DNA of 64,000 nucleotides, taken from the NCBI RefSeq assembly GCF_900107145.1, contig NZ_FNOW01000009.1:1-64000 (forward strand). Direction: 5' to 3'. Of this stretch, positions 46,496 through 56,325 are shown one piece after another (position 1 is the first letter of the stretch; each line of letters opens with the position of its first letter). This stretch comes from Allochromatium warmingii (GTDB lineage Bacteria; Pseudomonadota; Gammaproteobacteria; Chromatiales; Chromatiaceae). The notes under the pieces were generated by a model, which saw nothing but the letters and a program-made list of their open reading frames with translations, was not told where the DNA came from and made no database searches. The position numbers and the translations under genes were made by a program.

Positions 46496-49063
46496 ATGCC
46501 CATGCTGCTGCGTGATTCGCTCCCCATTGATTCAATCCTCGCCGAGTTGGACGCGGCCTTACATCGCGGACATGCCGTGTTGCAGGCCCCGACCGGATCG
46601 GGCAAATCAACCCGCGTGCCGCTGGCGCTGCTCGATGCCGATTGGTTAGCCGGACAACAGATCGTGATGTTACAGCCGCGTCGCGCTGCCGCCCGCTTGA
46701 CTGCGGCGCGTCTGGCGGCGCAGTTGGGTGAACCACTCGGCGAACAGGTTGGCTATCAGATTCGCTTTGAACGCCGCGTGAGTGCGCGGACACGCATCGA
46801 AGTCGTCACCGAAGGCATTTTGACGCGGCGAATCCAGCACGATCCGCTGTTGAGCGGCATCGGGCTGGTGATCTTCGATGAGTTCCATGAACGCAGTTTG
46901 GTCGCTGATCTCGGATTGGCGCTGGTGCTTGATAGCGCCCGCAGTGTGCGGCCCGATCTGCGTATCTTGGTGATGTCGGCGACCTTAGAAGCCGCGCCAG
47001 TGGCGCAGTTGCTCGGTGATGCACCGATTCTGCGGGCTGAGGGGCGGAGTTTTCCGGTTGAAATTCGCTATGCCGAGCGCCCGCCGGACAGCGATCCGGT
47101 GCGGGCAATGGTCGCGGCGGTGCGGCAGGCGTTCGCGGAGGAAACCGGCGATCTGCTGGCATTTTTACCCGGTGCCCGCGAGATTGACCGCGCCCGTGAG
47201 CAGCTCGTCGCGCAGCTTGCGCCGGATAGTGCGATCTTGCCGCTACACGGTTCGCTATCAGCCGCCGAGCAAGATCGGGCGTTGCGACCCGCTGGCAGCG
47301 GGCAACGGCGCGTGATTCTGGCGACTGATTTAGCCGAGACCAGTTTGACGCTCGACGGGATCCGCGTTGTGCTCGATTCGGGGCTGACGCGCAAACCGCG
47401 CTTTGATCTTGGGTCAGGCTTGACGCGGCTGGTGACTGAAGCAATTCCGCATGCAAGCGCCGACCAACGCGCCGGACGTGCTGGGCGCGTGGCTCCGGGC
47501 GTGTGTTGGCGGCTATGGACACGCGAACACGAACATGGACGCGCCGAGCAGCGCATACCCGAAATCCGCACTGCTGATCTGGCCCCATTGGTGCTGGAAT
47601 TGGCAGTGTGGGGTGTCAAAGATCCGCTGGCGTTAAGCTGGCTCGATCCGCCGCCCGCGCCCGCTTGGACACAGGCGCAGGAACTCTTGCGTACACTGGG
47701 CGCACTCGATGCCCGCGATGCGCTCACCGCACGCGGGCGGGCGCTGGCCGAATTGCCGCTGCATCCCCGTCTCGGCGTGATGCTATTGGATGCGACCGCA
47801 GCGGAACGCCAGATGGCTGCCGATCTCTGCGCCTTGCTCACCGAACGCGATCCGTTGCTCGCCGAATCCGGGCAAGCGCGAGCGGTTGATCTTGGGCTAC
47901 GCTTAGACGCGCTGCATACATGGCGCACACGAAACGGCCAGCTATCCGGTGTAGATCGACGGCGGCTTGAGGCCATCGACCGCATTGCCCGCCAAGTGCA
48001 ACAGCTTGCGGCACGGGCGACCGCTGCACCGCCATCGTCAGCGCCTGACTCAGCAGTTCCGCGTACAGCGGGCGCACTGCTGGCGCTGGCCTATCCTGAC
48101 CGGATCGCGCAGCGGCGCTCAGGTGCCGATGCGCGTTATTTGTTAGCGGCGGGGATGGGCGCGGAGTTACCGCGTGATGATGCCCTCGCCGTACACGCCT
48201 ATCTAGTGGTCGCGGCGCTCGATGCGCGGGGACGCGATGGGCGGATTCAAGCTGCCTTGCCGATCAGCTTGAGCGAGGTGCGCACTGTGTTCAGCGAGCG
48301 GCTGGAGCAGCGCCGTGATGTGTTTTGGGATGCGGAACGGGCGGCGGTTGCCTGTCGTCTTAGCACACGATTTGCTGCACTAGTGCTCGATGCCCAGCCG
48401 GTCGCGCTCCGTCCCGAGGACAACGCCAGCGCCTATCTGTTGACGCAGATCCGCGCCGATTTTGACACCGCGCTCAACTGGTCAGCCGCTGCCCGTCAAC
48501 TGCAAGCGCGGGTCGCGCTGCTTCGTCAACAGGATGCTGCCGGAGTCTGGCCCGATTGGTCAACAGATCAGTTGCGCGAGACGCTTGCCGACTGGCTCGG
48601 CCCGTTGATCGCGACGCACACGCGGTTAGCTGAGGTGCGCCAGCTTGATCTTCATGCCGTGTTGATTGACCGTTTGAGCTGGGCGCAACGTCAACAGCTC
48701 GATCAACTCGCGCCCCATTGTTTTACGACGCCCGCCGGCAACACGCGACCGATTGATTATGTCAGTGGCACAACGCCGATTTTGGCCGTGCCGCTGCAAG
48801 AATTATTCGGCCTGCACGACACGCCGCGCCTGTGTCACGGGCGCATTCCGCTGTTGCTGCATCTGCTTTCACCCGCTCGCCGCCCGATTCAGGTGACGCA
48901 GGATTTGGCCGGATTTTGGGCGCGAGGCTATGCCGAGGTGCGCAAAGAACTGCGCGGGCGCTATCCCAAGCATCAGTGGCCCGACGATCCTACCCAAGCA
49001 CAGGCGCTGGTGGGCGGGATTCGGCGGCGGCGCGTGTCTGATTCCACCGCTTCAACGTCGTAA
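46496..49063 (+). CDS. hrpB: ATP-dependent RNA helicase HrpB
   Basis: An 855-residue DEAH-family helicase. Motif I is APTGSGKST near 34-42, motif II is FDEFHERS, motif III is VMSATLEA, and motif VI is QRAGRAGRVAPGVCWRL. An HA2-like region and the C-terminal HrpB domain (KELRGRYPKHQWPDDP) confirm the subfamily. Its cellular role in bacteria is poorly defined. It is divergent from the RAYT gene, with 117 bases between starts. Confidence 0.94.
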   Translation: MPMLLRDSLPIDSILAELDAALHRGHAVLQAPTGSGKSTRVPLALLDADWLAGQQIVMLQPRRAAARLTAARLAAQLGEPLGEQVGYQIRFERRVSARTRIEVVTEGILTRRIQHDPLLSGIGLVIFDEFHERSLVADLGLALVLDSARSVRPDLRILVMSATLEAAPVAQLLGDAPILRAEGRSFPVEIRYAERPPDSDPVRAMVAAVRQAFAEETGDLLAFLPGAREIDRAREQLVAQLAPDSAILPLHGSLSAAEQDRALRPAGSGQRRVILATDLAETSLTLDGIRVVLDSGLTRKPRFDLGSGLTRLVTEAIPHASADQRAGRAGRVAPGVCWRLWTREHEHGRAEQRIPEIRTADLAPLVLELAVWGVKDPLALSWLDPPPAPAWTQAQELLRTLGALDARDALTARGRALAELPLHPRLGVMLLDATAAERQMAADLCALLTERDPLLAESGQARAVDLGLRLDALHTWRTRNGQLSGVDRRRLEAIDRIARQVQQLAARATAAPPSSAPDSAVPRTAGALLALAYPDRIAQRRSGADARYLLAAGMGAELPRDDALAVHAYLVVAALDARGRDGRIQAALPISLSEVRTVFSERLEQRRDVFWDAERAAVACRLSTRFAALVLDAQPVALRPEDNASAYLLTQIRADFDTALNWSAAARQLQARVALLRQQDAAGVWPDWSTDQLRETLADWLGPLIATHTRLAEVRQLDLHAVLIDRLSWAQRQQLDQLAPHCFTTPAGNTRPIDYVSGTTPILAVPLQELFGLHDTPRLCHGRIPLLLHLLSPARRPIQVTQDLAGFWARGYAEVRKELRGRYPKHQWPDDPTQAQALVGGIRRRRVSDSTASTS

Positions 49064-49206
49064 AACGGTAAAAAAAGCAGTTGACGCCGAACGGCTTCGC
49101 GCCATGATTAGCGGGCGTTCGACGGTCGGTTCTGGCTGCTCCGCTGCGCTGTGTGGCAGCTAGGCGTGTTTCATTTTCAACTTTATCAACTTCACGAGTT
49201 GTTGCC

Positions 49207-50004
49207 ATGCACAAGCCCGTTTTATCTACAGTCGCGTTGACGCTCACCCTCACCGCCGCCAGTGTCACGCTGTTAGCGGCAGACCCTCCGGCCGCGCCAT
49301 CGGCGGATCATGCTGACGCACACGCCGGACACGCGCCCCATTGGGATTATGTCGGCGCAGGCAGCCCCGATCATTGGGGCGATCTTGATCCGAATTTTGA
49401 TCTCTGCAAGCGCGGCAAAAATCAAGCGCCGATTGATTTAAAAAATTTCGTTGATTCACAACTGCCGCCGATTGGCTTTCATTATCAGCCCGGCGGTCAG
49501 GATGAAATCAACAATGGTCACACCATTCAGGTCAATTATGACGCTGGCAGCACCATTACCATTGATGGGCGTGAGTATGAATTAAAGCAATTTCATTTTC
49601 ACACGCCAAGCGAGAATCACATCAGCGGCAAAGAATTTCCAATGGAAGTGCATCTTGTCCATGCCGATCAAGCGGGTAATCTCGCAGTAATTGCGGTGAT
49701 GATGGAAGCAGGCCAAGAAAATCGCGCCCTAGCGAAAACCTGGCCGATGATGCCCTATCATCCAAATACAGCAGTACATTTATCGAATGAAGTGTCCGCT
49801 GAAGAATTGCTCCCAGCGAATCGCGATTATTACCGCTTTAGTGGTTCGCTAACGACGCCGCCCTGTTCCGAAGGGGTGCTCTGGCTGGTCATGAAACATC
49901 CGATTACGGTCTCAAAAGCGCAAATTGAAAAATTCGCGCATGTGATGGGACATCCGAATAATCGCCCGATTCAAGAACTCAATGCGCGTTTAATCGTCGA
50001 GTGA
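49207..50004 (+). CDS. Periplasmic alpha carbonic anhydrase
   Basis: A 265-residue secreted alpha-class enzyme. The signal peptide covers about 1-24 (hydrophobic core LSTVALTLTLTAAS, cut near LLAADP). A His-rich segment (HADAHAGHAPHWDY) precedes the fold. Zinc ligands are in QFHFHTPSENH (two His) and MEVHLVH. The conserved SLTTPPCSEGV is present. Start ATG 49207. The stop overlaps the next start (TGATG), suggesting coupled translation with the methyltransferase. It probably supplies CO2/bicarbonate in the periplasm, complementing the cytosolic beta enzyme. Confidence 0.95.
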   Translation: MHKPVLSTVALTLTLTAASVTLLAADPPAAPSADHADAHAGHAPHWDYVGAGSPDHWGDLDPNFDLCKRGKNQAPIDLKNFVDSQLPPIGFHYQPGGQDEINNGHTIQVNYDAGSTITIDGREYELKQFHFHTPSENHISGKEFPMEVHLVHADQAGNLAVIAVMMEAGQENRALAKTWPMMPYHPNTAVHLSNEVSAEELLPANRDYYRFSGSLTTPPCSEGVLWLVMKHPITVSKAQIEKFAHVMGHPNNRPIQELNARLIVE

Positions 50005-50807
50005 TGCCCGACCGCCGCCGTGACCGCTTTCATCTGTATCAACTCGCGGTACAGCATCCAGCCGCTGAAATTGATTTAATTGAACGGCTATTTCGCGAGC
50101 AATCGGGACGCACCGCGCACATCCTGCGCGAGGATTTTTGCGGCACGGCGGCAGTCGCTATTGAATGGGTACGGCGGCGACCGGAACATCATGCTTGGGG
50201 AGTGGATTACGACCCCGAGGCGCTCATTTGGGGACGGCGGCAAGTACGCCGCCTGCTTACTAGCGAACAGCAAGAACGTATCCAATTATTAACCGCCGAT
50301 GTATTACATGCTGAAACACCGCCGGTTGATATGGTGCTGGCGCTGAATTTTAGCTATTGGTTACTCGATACGCGGGCGGCATTACTGACCTATTTTCAGC
50401 GCGTGCGCACGCAATTAGTGCCGGGCGGATTATTTGTGCTCGACGCGCACGGCGGGCCAGATGCCCAGCGACTCACACGCGAGCGGCGGCGAATCCATGA
50501 TCCAACGGGCGAAGATTTTGATTATTGCTGGGAGCGAGCCGCCTTTGATCCAATCAGCGGGCGACAAGTTTGTCATATTCACTTTCAATTCGATGATGGC
50601 GTGCGTTTAGAACGCGCCTTTAGCTATCATTGGCGTCTCTGGACACTGCCGGAAATTCGGGAATTACTCGAAGCGGCGGGATTTACGGCCATCCAAGTTT
50701 ATTGGCAAGGCTGGACGGCACAGAATCAAGCGGATGGCTATTTTGTGCCGGTTGCGCACGGTGAACCGGATGAAGCATGGATTGCTTATATTAGCGCAAG
50801 CGGCTAA
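50004..50807 (+). CDS. Class I SAM-dependent methyltransferase
   Basis: A 267-residue Rossmann-fold methyltransferase. Motif I is degenerate (LREDFCGTAAVAIEW), the acidic ribose-binding residue is in AWGVDYDPEAL, and motif IV-like LALNFSYWLLD follows. LVPGGLFVLDAHGG is the post-IV loop. The substrate is unknown. ATG 50004 overlaps the carbonic anhydrase stop by one base. Ribosome coupling is likely, although the two functions have no obvious link. Confidence 0.82.
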   Translation: MPDRRRDRFHLYQLAVQHPAAEIDLIERLFREQSGRTAHILREDFCGTAAVAIEWVRRRPEHHAWGVDYDPEALIWGRRQVRRLLTSEQQERIQLLTADVLHAETPPVDMVLALNFSYWLLDTRAALLTYFQRVRTQLVPGGLFVLDAHGGPDAQRLTRERRRIHDPTGEDFDYCWERAAFDPISGRQVCHIHFQFDDGVRLERAFSYHWRLWTLPEIRELLEAAGFTAIQVYWQGWTAQNQADGYFVPVAHGEPDEAWIAYISASG

Positions 50808-50828
50808 ATAAGCATGTATTTCATCTTA

Positions 50829-50852
50829 GTCACGAAACTCCAGCTTCGTGAC
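50829..50852. repeat. GTCACRAAGC palindrome, copy C
   Basis: GTCACGAAAC and GCTTCGTGAC flank a TCCA loop, with one mismatch. Non-coding gap between convergent genes. Confidence 0.7.
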
Positions 50853-50880
50853 CAAGATTGAGCAAGACTACAGGCTTACA

Positions 50881-50914
50881 GGCTTATTGCTGGCGGCTGA
50901 TAGCCGAAAGCTCA
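50881..50914. repeat. GGCTGGAAGCT motif, copy 4 (diverged)
   Basis: TTGCTGGCGGCTGATAGCCG continues to GAAAGCT; located just after the end of the dihydroorotate-dehydrogenase-like gene. Confidence 0.4.
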
Positions 50915-50917
50915 CCA

Positions 50918-51934
50918 TCAAGTCATCACCCCAGGCGCAACGCTATAGCTATCGAGCACATTGATATAGTTAGCGCGTTCTAATTCGGCTGGATTCGGCA
51001 CCGTGAGCGCACTGACGCGCCCGCGGAAATCGTCAATTGACTCAAAGCCCTGATCTTCCATCCAATCTTTAATCCCGCGCAGAATTAAACCAATATAAGC
51101 CGGCCCTTTTTGTAAGAGCACATGACACACATGCACCACATCTGCGCCCGCCAGCAATAATTTAATGGCATCTTCAGCGGTATGAATACCGCCGGTTGCA
51201 CCCAATGACAGATGCGGAATCCGACCATGCAGCAGCGCAATCCAGCGCATTGCTAACAAGGCTTCAGATGAATTGGACGGATGTAACCGTGCTTGCAGCC
51301 GCAGACTATCAATATTGATGTCCGGCTGATAAAAGCGATTAAACAACGACACGCCATTCGCGCCCGCTGCGGCTAATCGCCCGACAAAATGCCCGATTGA
51401 ACTGAAACTCGGCGAGAGTTTCATGGTGATCGGAATTTGAATCTGTCCGCGCAATTCGGTTAAGACATCCAGATAACGCTGTTCGACCTGAGCGCCGCTC
51501 TGCGTAATATCACCCGCAATATAATAAACATTGAGTTCGAGCGCATCAGCTCCCGCTTGCTGTAATTCGAGCGCGTGTTTCATCCAGCCGCCCAGTGTCA
51601 CGCCATTGAGACTGGCGATCACTGGAATATCGAGGCTTTCTTTTAAGCGCCGAATTTGCTCTAAATAGCGTTCTAGCCCATTTTCAAAATCCTGATGATC
51701 GGGCAAAAATCCATCGCTCGATTCAGCAAATCCGGTTTCCTGATGATGCAAAAAGCGCGTCATCGCTTCGGCTTCGGCGGTAATCGCTTCTTCAAACAGC
51801 GAATACATGATAATTGCCGCCGCGCCGCTGTCTTCCAATTCGCGTGCGGAACTCAGGCTTTTCGACAGCGGCGAAGCGGATGGAACCAGCGGATTTTTTA
51901 ATTGCAGTCCGAGATAGGGTGTTTTGAGGGTCAT
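50918..51934 (-). CDS. Dihydroorotate dehydrogenase-like protein
   Basis: A 338-residue TIM-barrel flavoprotein of the PyrD/DHODH superfamily. Seen: LKNPLVPSASPLSKS, VIASLNGVTLGGW, DALELNVYYIAG, MKLSPSFSS and the FMN phosphate loop GATGGIHTAEDA. It is a paralogue often found beside nifJ rather than the pyrimidine enzyme. The typical catalytic Cys/Ser segment of PyrD is not clear. It follows nifJ on the same strand after about 140 bases that hold an inverted repeat. Its reaction is unknown. Confidence 0.85.
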   Translation of the reverse strand: MTLKTPYLGLQLKNPLVPSASPLSKSLSSARELEDSGAAAIIMYSLFEEAITAEAEAMTRFLHHQETGFAESSDGFLPDHQDFENGLERYLEQIRRLKESLDIPVIASLNGVTLGGWMKHALELQQAGADALELNVYYIAGDITQSGAQVEQRYLDVLTELRGQIQIPITMKLSPSFSSIGHFVGRLAAAGANGVSLFNRFYQPDINIDSLRLQARLHPSNSSEALLAMRWIALLHGRIPHLSLGATGGIHTAEDAIKLLLAGADVVHVCHVLLQKGPAYIGLILRGIKDWMEDQGFESIDDFRGRVSALTVPNPAELERANYINVLDSYSVAPGVMT

Positions 51935-51975
51935 GGCCGTTGCAACCTCGTCGTGTTGGGAGCTGAATAAAATTT

Positions 51976-52065
51976 AGACAGGATTAACAAGATATTTCAG
52001 GATGAACAGGATTAAAAAAGATTTAAAAATCTTGTCAATCTTGCATCATCCTGTTAATCCTGTCT
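51976..52065. repeat. GGATTAACA-type inverted element, copy 2
   Basis: Runs from AGACAGGATTAACAAGAT to AATCCTGTCT, between nifJ and the dihydroorotate-dehydrogenase-like gene. Confidence 0.8.
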
Positions 52066-52076
52066 ATTTCGGTTGC

Positions 52077-55000
52077 TTACTCGTGCGCTGGCCCTTTTTG
52101 CACAGCCAGATGCGCCAATTGTTCGTAGAGACTGAAGCGCGTATCCACATGCTTTTGTGCCAAGCGCAAGAACCGCTCGGCAGCTTCAGGATGGGTGCGG
52201 GTCAGCAGATTAAAACGGGTCTCGGAGTTAATAAAATCGCGGTAAGGTAGGCTCGGCGCTTTATTATCCACCAGCAGCGGATTTTCGCCGCGTGCGGTGC
52301 GACGCGGATCGTAGCGCAATAATGGCCAGTGCCCGGAATTGACCGCCATATCTTGTTGCCGCAAGTTATTCGATAAATCGACGCCGTGCGCGATACAGGG
52401 CGAATACGCAATAATGATCGACGGGCCATCATAGGATTCGGCTTCTAAAAATGCCCGTACCGTTTGCACATCTTTTGCGCCAAAGGCGACCTGTGCGACA
52501 TAAACGGTTTCGTAGGCCATTGCCATCATCGCTAAATCTTTTTTGAACGTCGGCTTGCCACTGGCGGCGAATTTAGCCACTGCGCCTAATGGCGTCGCTT
52601 TGGAACGCTGACCGCCGGTATTGGAATAAACCTCGGTGTCCAGAATTAACAGATTGACGTTGCGCCCGCTGGCAAGCACATGATCGACGCCGCCGTAACC
52701 GATGTCATAAGCCCAGCCGTCGCCGCCGATGATCCAGACACTGCGCTTGACCAGTTGTTCAGCCAGCGCCAGCAGGGTGCGGGCATCATCGGAGTCGATT
52801 CCAGCCAGCTTGGTTTTGAGCGCCGCGACCCGTTCGCGCTGCGCGTGAATGCCGGATTCGCTGGTTTGATCGGCGGTGAGCAGGCCAGTGACTAAGGTTT
52901 CGCCGAGTTGCGCCGCCAGCCGCGTAACCAGTTCGCGGGCTTGTTCGGTCTGTTTATCAACCGCCAGCCGCAGGCCGAGACCAAATTCGGCGTTATCCTC
53001 GAACAGCGAGTTATTCCAGCTTGGGCCGCGTCCCTCGGCATTGGTCGTGTACGGGGTGGTCGGCAGATTGCCGCCATAGATCGACGAACAGCCGGTGGCA
53101 TTGGCAATCAGCATCCGGTCGCCGAACAGTTGCGTGGCCAGCTTGATGTAGGGCGTTTCGCCACAGCCAACACACGAACCGGAGAACTCAAACAGCGGCT
53201 GCATCATCATCGCGTGCTTGATTTTGGTCGCGTCGAGCTGGGTGCGGTCATATTCGGGCAGCGTGAGGAAAAAGTCCCAGTTAGCGCGTTCAGGTTCCTG
53301 AATCTCAGCGACCGGTACCATGTCGAGCGCCTTGTGTTCGGGATTGGTGCGGTCGCGGATCGGGCAGACCTCGGCGCACAGTCCACAGCCGGTGCAGTCG
53401 TCGGGCGCGATCTGATAGGTGACGCGATAGCCTTCGGGGAAGTCTTTGCCCTTGATCGCGGCGTGTTTGAAGCTGGCCGGAGCCGCGTCGGTCAGTACCG
53501 CTGGATAGACTTTGGCGCGAATCGCTGCGTGCGGGCAGACCAGCGGACACTTGCCGCATTGGGTGCAAAGGTTGTCATCCCATTTGGGCAGATGGAGCGC
53601 CAGTTGGCGTTTTTCAAAGCGTGTGGTGCCGGTCGGCCAGGTGCCATCGGCGGGCATCAGGCTCACCGGCAGCCGGTCGCCCTGACCGGCCATCAGTGTC
53701 GCCGTCACCTGACGCACGAACTCAGGTGCAGCGGCGGGCACCACCAACGGCCGATCAAAGGTACTCGTGACCTGTGCTGGAATTGTGACTGGATGCAGGC
53801 CGGCGAGCGCGGCATCAATGGCTTGATAATTGCGGTCGAGCAGCGCCTGACCTTTTTTGCCGTAGGTTTTTTCGACGGCGTGCTTGATGTGGGCGATGGC
53901 TTCAGCTTTCGGCAAAATGCCGGAAATGGCAAAAAAGCAGGTCTGCATGATGGTGTTGATGCGCCGCCCCATGCCGGTCGCCGCCGCGATGCCATAGGCG
54001 TCGATGACGTAAAAACTCAAGCCTTTGTCGATGATGGTGCGCTGCATCTTTTGGGGCAGATCGTCCCAGACGCGCTCCGGCGGCGTGGCCGAATTGAGTA
54101 GGAACACCGCGCCAGCGCGGGCTTTGTCGAGCATGTCATAGCGGCTGAGAAACACCGGCTGATGACAGGCGACAAAACTGGCCTCGTTATCGCCGATCAG
54201 ATAGGTGCTTTTGATCGGATTGGGGCCAAAACGCAGATGACTGATGGTCACTGCGCCGGCTTTTTTCGAGTCATATTCAAAATAGCCCTGACCGTGATTG
54301 GGCGTTTCTTCAGCGATAATTTTGATCGAGTTTTTATTCGCCGAGACCGTGCCGTCTGAGCCGAGACCATAGAACACGCAGGCAGTCACGCCCTGGAGCG
54401 CATCGGCTTTGAAATCGGGATCCCAAGCTAAACTGCTGTGACTGAGATCATCGTTGATGCCGATGGTGAAGGGATTTTTCGGTGCATCCTGCATCAGCTC
54501 ATCGAACACGGCCTTGACCATCGCCGGGGTAAATTCTTTCGAGCCAAGACCATAGCGCCCGCCGATCACACGCGGCATCATCTGACGTTCCCCAGCCGCG
54601 AACGCACGGGCGAGCGCGGTGACGACATCTTTATAGAGTGGCTCACCATCGGAGCCGGGTTCTTTGGTGCGGTCGAGCACCGCGAGGCGCGTCGCCGTCG
54701 GCGGCAGCGCAGCGATGAGCGCAGCGGCATCAAAGGGTCGGAACAGCCGAATTTTGAGCAACCCGACCCGCTCGCCGCGTGCAGTCAGATGCTCGACCGT
54801 CTCTTCCGCTGCGCCCAGCCCCGACCCCATCAGCATCAGCACGCGCTCGGCATTCGCTGCACCGACATACTCAAATAACTGGTATTGACGACCGGTGAGC
54901 GCCGCGAAGCGATCCATCACGCCCTGCACGATGGCGGGCGCGGCAGCGTAATAGGAATTAACGGTCTCGCGGCCCTGAAAATACACATCAGGATTCTGCG

Positions 55001-55658
55001 AGGTGCCGCGCAGTTTGGGATGATCGGGATTGAGTCCGCGTTCACGATGCGCCCTGACCAGCTTTTCGTCGATCAGGGCGCGGATGGTCGCAACTGGCAG
55101 CCGCTCGATCTTGTTGACCTCATGCGAGGTGCGGAAACCGTCGAAAAAATGCACGAACGGCAAACGGCTTTCGAGCGTCGCGGCCTGCGCAATCAGCGCA
55201 AAATCCATCACTTCTTGCACCGACGCGGCGCAGAGCATGGCATAGCCAGTCGCACGACAGGCCATCACATCGGAATGATCGCCGAAGATCGATAGTGCCT
55301 GAGCGGCGAGCGCCCGCGCCGAGACATGAAACACCGTTGGGGTCAGTTCGCCAGCGATCTTGTACATATTCGGGATCATCAACAACAATCCCTGTGAGGC
55401 GGTGAAGGTCGTCGCCAATGACCCACCTTGCAGCGCCCCATGAATTGCGCCTGCTGCGCCGCCCTCGCTCTGCATCTCGACGACATCGGGGATCGTGCCC
55501 CATAGATTTTTCACGCCCAACGACGACCATTCATCGGCCCATTCGCCCATATTCGATGACGGGGTGATGGGATAAATGGCGATGACTTCGTTGGTGAGGT
55601 GCGCGACATAAGCGGCGGCCTCGTTGCCGTCGAGTGTGACTAGGCTCTGGTGCGACAT
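52077..55658 (-). CDS. nifJ: Pyruvate:ferredoxin (flavodoxin) oxidoreductase
   Basis: A 1193-residue single-chain enzyme that oxidises pyruvate to acetyl-CoA and CO2 and reduces ferredoxin or flavodoxin, the electron donor for nitrogenase. Domain order: pyrimidine-binding domain (YPITPSSNMGEWADEW near 30), gamma and CoA-binding regions, two [4Fe-4S] motifs (CTQCGKCPLVCPHA near 690 and CTGCGLCAEVCP near 752), and the ThDP domain with GGDGWAYDIGYGGVDH near 975. SGSCVGCGETPY carries further cluster ligands. Length is normal. Its promoter was not identified; no good sigma-54 site is seen. Confidence 0.95.
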   Translation of the reverse strand: MSHQSLVTLDGNEAAAYVAHLTNEVIAIYPITPSSNMGEWADEWSSLGVKNLWGTIPDVVEMQSEGGAAGAIHGALQGGSLATTFTASQGLLLMIPNMYKIAGELTPTVFHVSARALAAQALSIFGDHSDVMACRATGYAMLCAASVQEVMDFALIAQAATLESRLPFVHFFDGFRTSHEVNKIERLPVATIRALIDEKLVRAHRERGLNPDHPKLRGTSQNPDVYFQGRETVNSYYAAAPAIVQGVMDRFAALTGRQYQLFEYVGAANAERVLMLMGSGLGAAEETVEHLTARGERVGLLKIRLFRPFDAAALIAALPPTATRLAVLDRTKEPGSDGEPLYKDVVTALARAFAAGERQMMPRVIGGRYGLGSKEFTPAMVKAVFDELMQDAPKNPFTIGINDDLSHSSLAWDPDFKADALQGVTACVFYGLGSDGTVSANKNSIKIIAEETPNHGQGYFEYDSKKAGAVTISHLRFGPNPIKSTYLIGDNEASFVACHQPVFLSRYDMLDKARAGAVFLLNSATPPERVWDDLPQKMQRTIIDKGLSFYVIDAYGIAAATGMGRRINTIMQTCFFAISGILPKAEAIAHIKHAVEKTYGKKGQALLDRNYQAIDAALAGLHPVTIPAQVTSTFDRPLVVPAAAPEFVRQVTATLMAGQGDRLPVSLMPADGTWPTGTTRFEKRQLALHLPKWDDNLCTQCGKCPLVCPHAAIRAKVYPAVLTDAAPASFKHAAIKGKDFPEGYRVTYQIAPDDCTGCGLCAEVCPIRDRTNPEHKALDMVPVAEIQEPERANWDFFLTLPEYDRTQLDATKIKHAMMMQPLFEFSGSCVGCGETPYIKLATQLFGDRMLIANATGCSSIYGGNLPTTPYTTNAEGRGPSWNNSLFEDNAEFGLGLRLAVDKQTEQARELVTRLAAQLGETLVTGLLTADQTSESGIHAQRERVAALKTKLAGIDSDDARTLLALAEQLVKRSVWIIGGDGWAYDIGYGGVDHVLASGRNVNLLILDTEVYSNTGGQRSKATPLGAVAKFAASGKPTFKKDLAMMAMAYETVYVAQVAFGAKDVQTVRAFLEAESYDGPSIIIAYSPCIAHGVDLSNNLRQQDMAVNSGHWPLLRYDPRRTARGENPLLVDNKAPSLPYRDFINSETRFNLLTRTHPEAAERFLRLAQKHVDTRFSLYEQLAHLAVQKGPAHE

Positions 55659-55845
55659 CGGACTGTCCAGTGATGTGAGTGAAACGGGATGCCAAGCGCG
55701 GCATTTTCAATCGACACTATAGACCGAAAATATGCTGTATTGGTGACCGGATGTGACGAGCGGCGGCACGAATCGCGGTTATCCTGACCGAGATCAAGTG
55801 CGCACGCTGGGCGCGTGGCGTGCATATCTTTGGGGACAGAGCGTG

Positions 55846-56325
55846 ATGACTGAGACGATGACGGGCGCACGTCTACGACTGCGGCCTATGTGTGAAGCGG
55901 ATTTAGCGGCGGTGCTGACCGTCGAGCAGGCGGCCTATGCGTTTCCCTGGAGTCGGGAGATTTTCGCTGACTGTCTCAAGACACGCTATCAGTGCTGGCT
56001 CGGTGAAATCGACGCCATGCTTGTCGCGCATGGCGTGATGGCGGTGGCGGTCGGGGAGTGCCAGATTTTCAACCTCAGCGTGCATCCCGACTGGCAGGGG
56101 CGCGGGCTGGGTCGCCAGATGCTGCGGCATCTGCTATGGCTGGCGCGTAAACGCAATGCTGATATGGCATTTTTAGAAGTACGGGTCTCGAATACTGCCG
56201 CGCTGGCGCTGTATCGGGCTGAGGGATTTTGCGAAATCAGTCGGCGACGCAACTATTATCCCGCCGCCAACGGGCGCGAAGATGCCCTAGTCATGGCGCG
56301 GGAATTACTGGTGGCTGAAAGCTGA
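55846..56325 (+). CDS. rimI: Ribosomal protein S18-alanine N-acetyltransferase
   Basis: A 159-residue GNAT acetyltransferase. Acetyl-CoA loop: NLSVHPDWQGRGLGRQML; also FLEVRVSNTAALALY and GFCEISRRRNYY, close to RimI. Start ATG 55846 with GGGGA nine bases upstream; an in-frame start at 55753 adds unrelated residues. Its 3' end overlaps the convergent protease gene by 21 bases. RimI acetylates the N-terminus of S18 in the well-studied homologues. Confidence 0.9.
   Translation: MTETMTGARLRLRPMCEADLAAVLTVEQAAYAFPWSREIFADCLKTRYQCWLGEIDAMLVAHGVMAVAVGECQIFNLSVHPDWQGRGLGRQMLRHLLWLARKRNADMAFLEVRVSNTAALALYRAEGFCEISRRRNYYPAANGREDALVMARELLVAES

Noticed and set aside
47068-47985. Long minus-strand frame of Ser/Arg-rich composition.
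   Set aside because: Antisense to hrpB; typical GC-codon shadow with no domain.
52908-54101. A 397-codon plus-strand frame.
   Set aside because: It is antisense to nifJ, whose domains and catalytic motifs are complete; the frame has no recognised domain.
55659-55760. A sigma-54 site (TTGGCAT followed by TTTCAC) before nifJ.
   Set aside because: The invariant GC at -12 is not in register with the GG.
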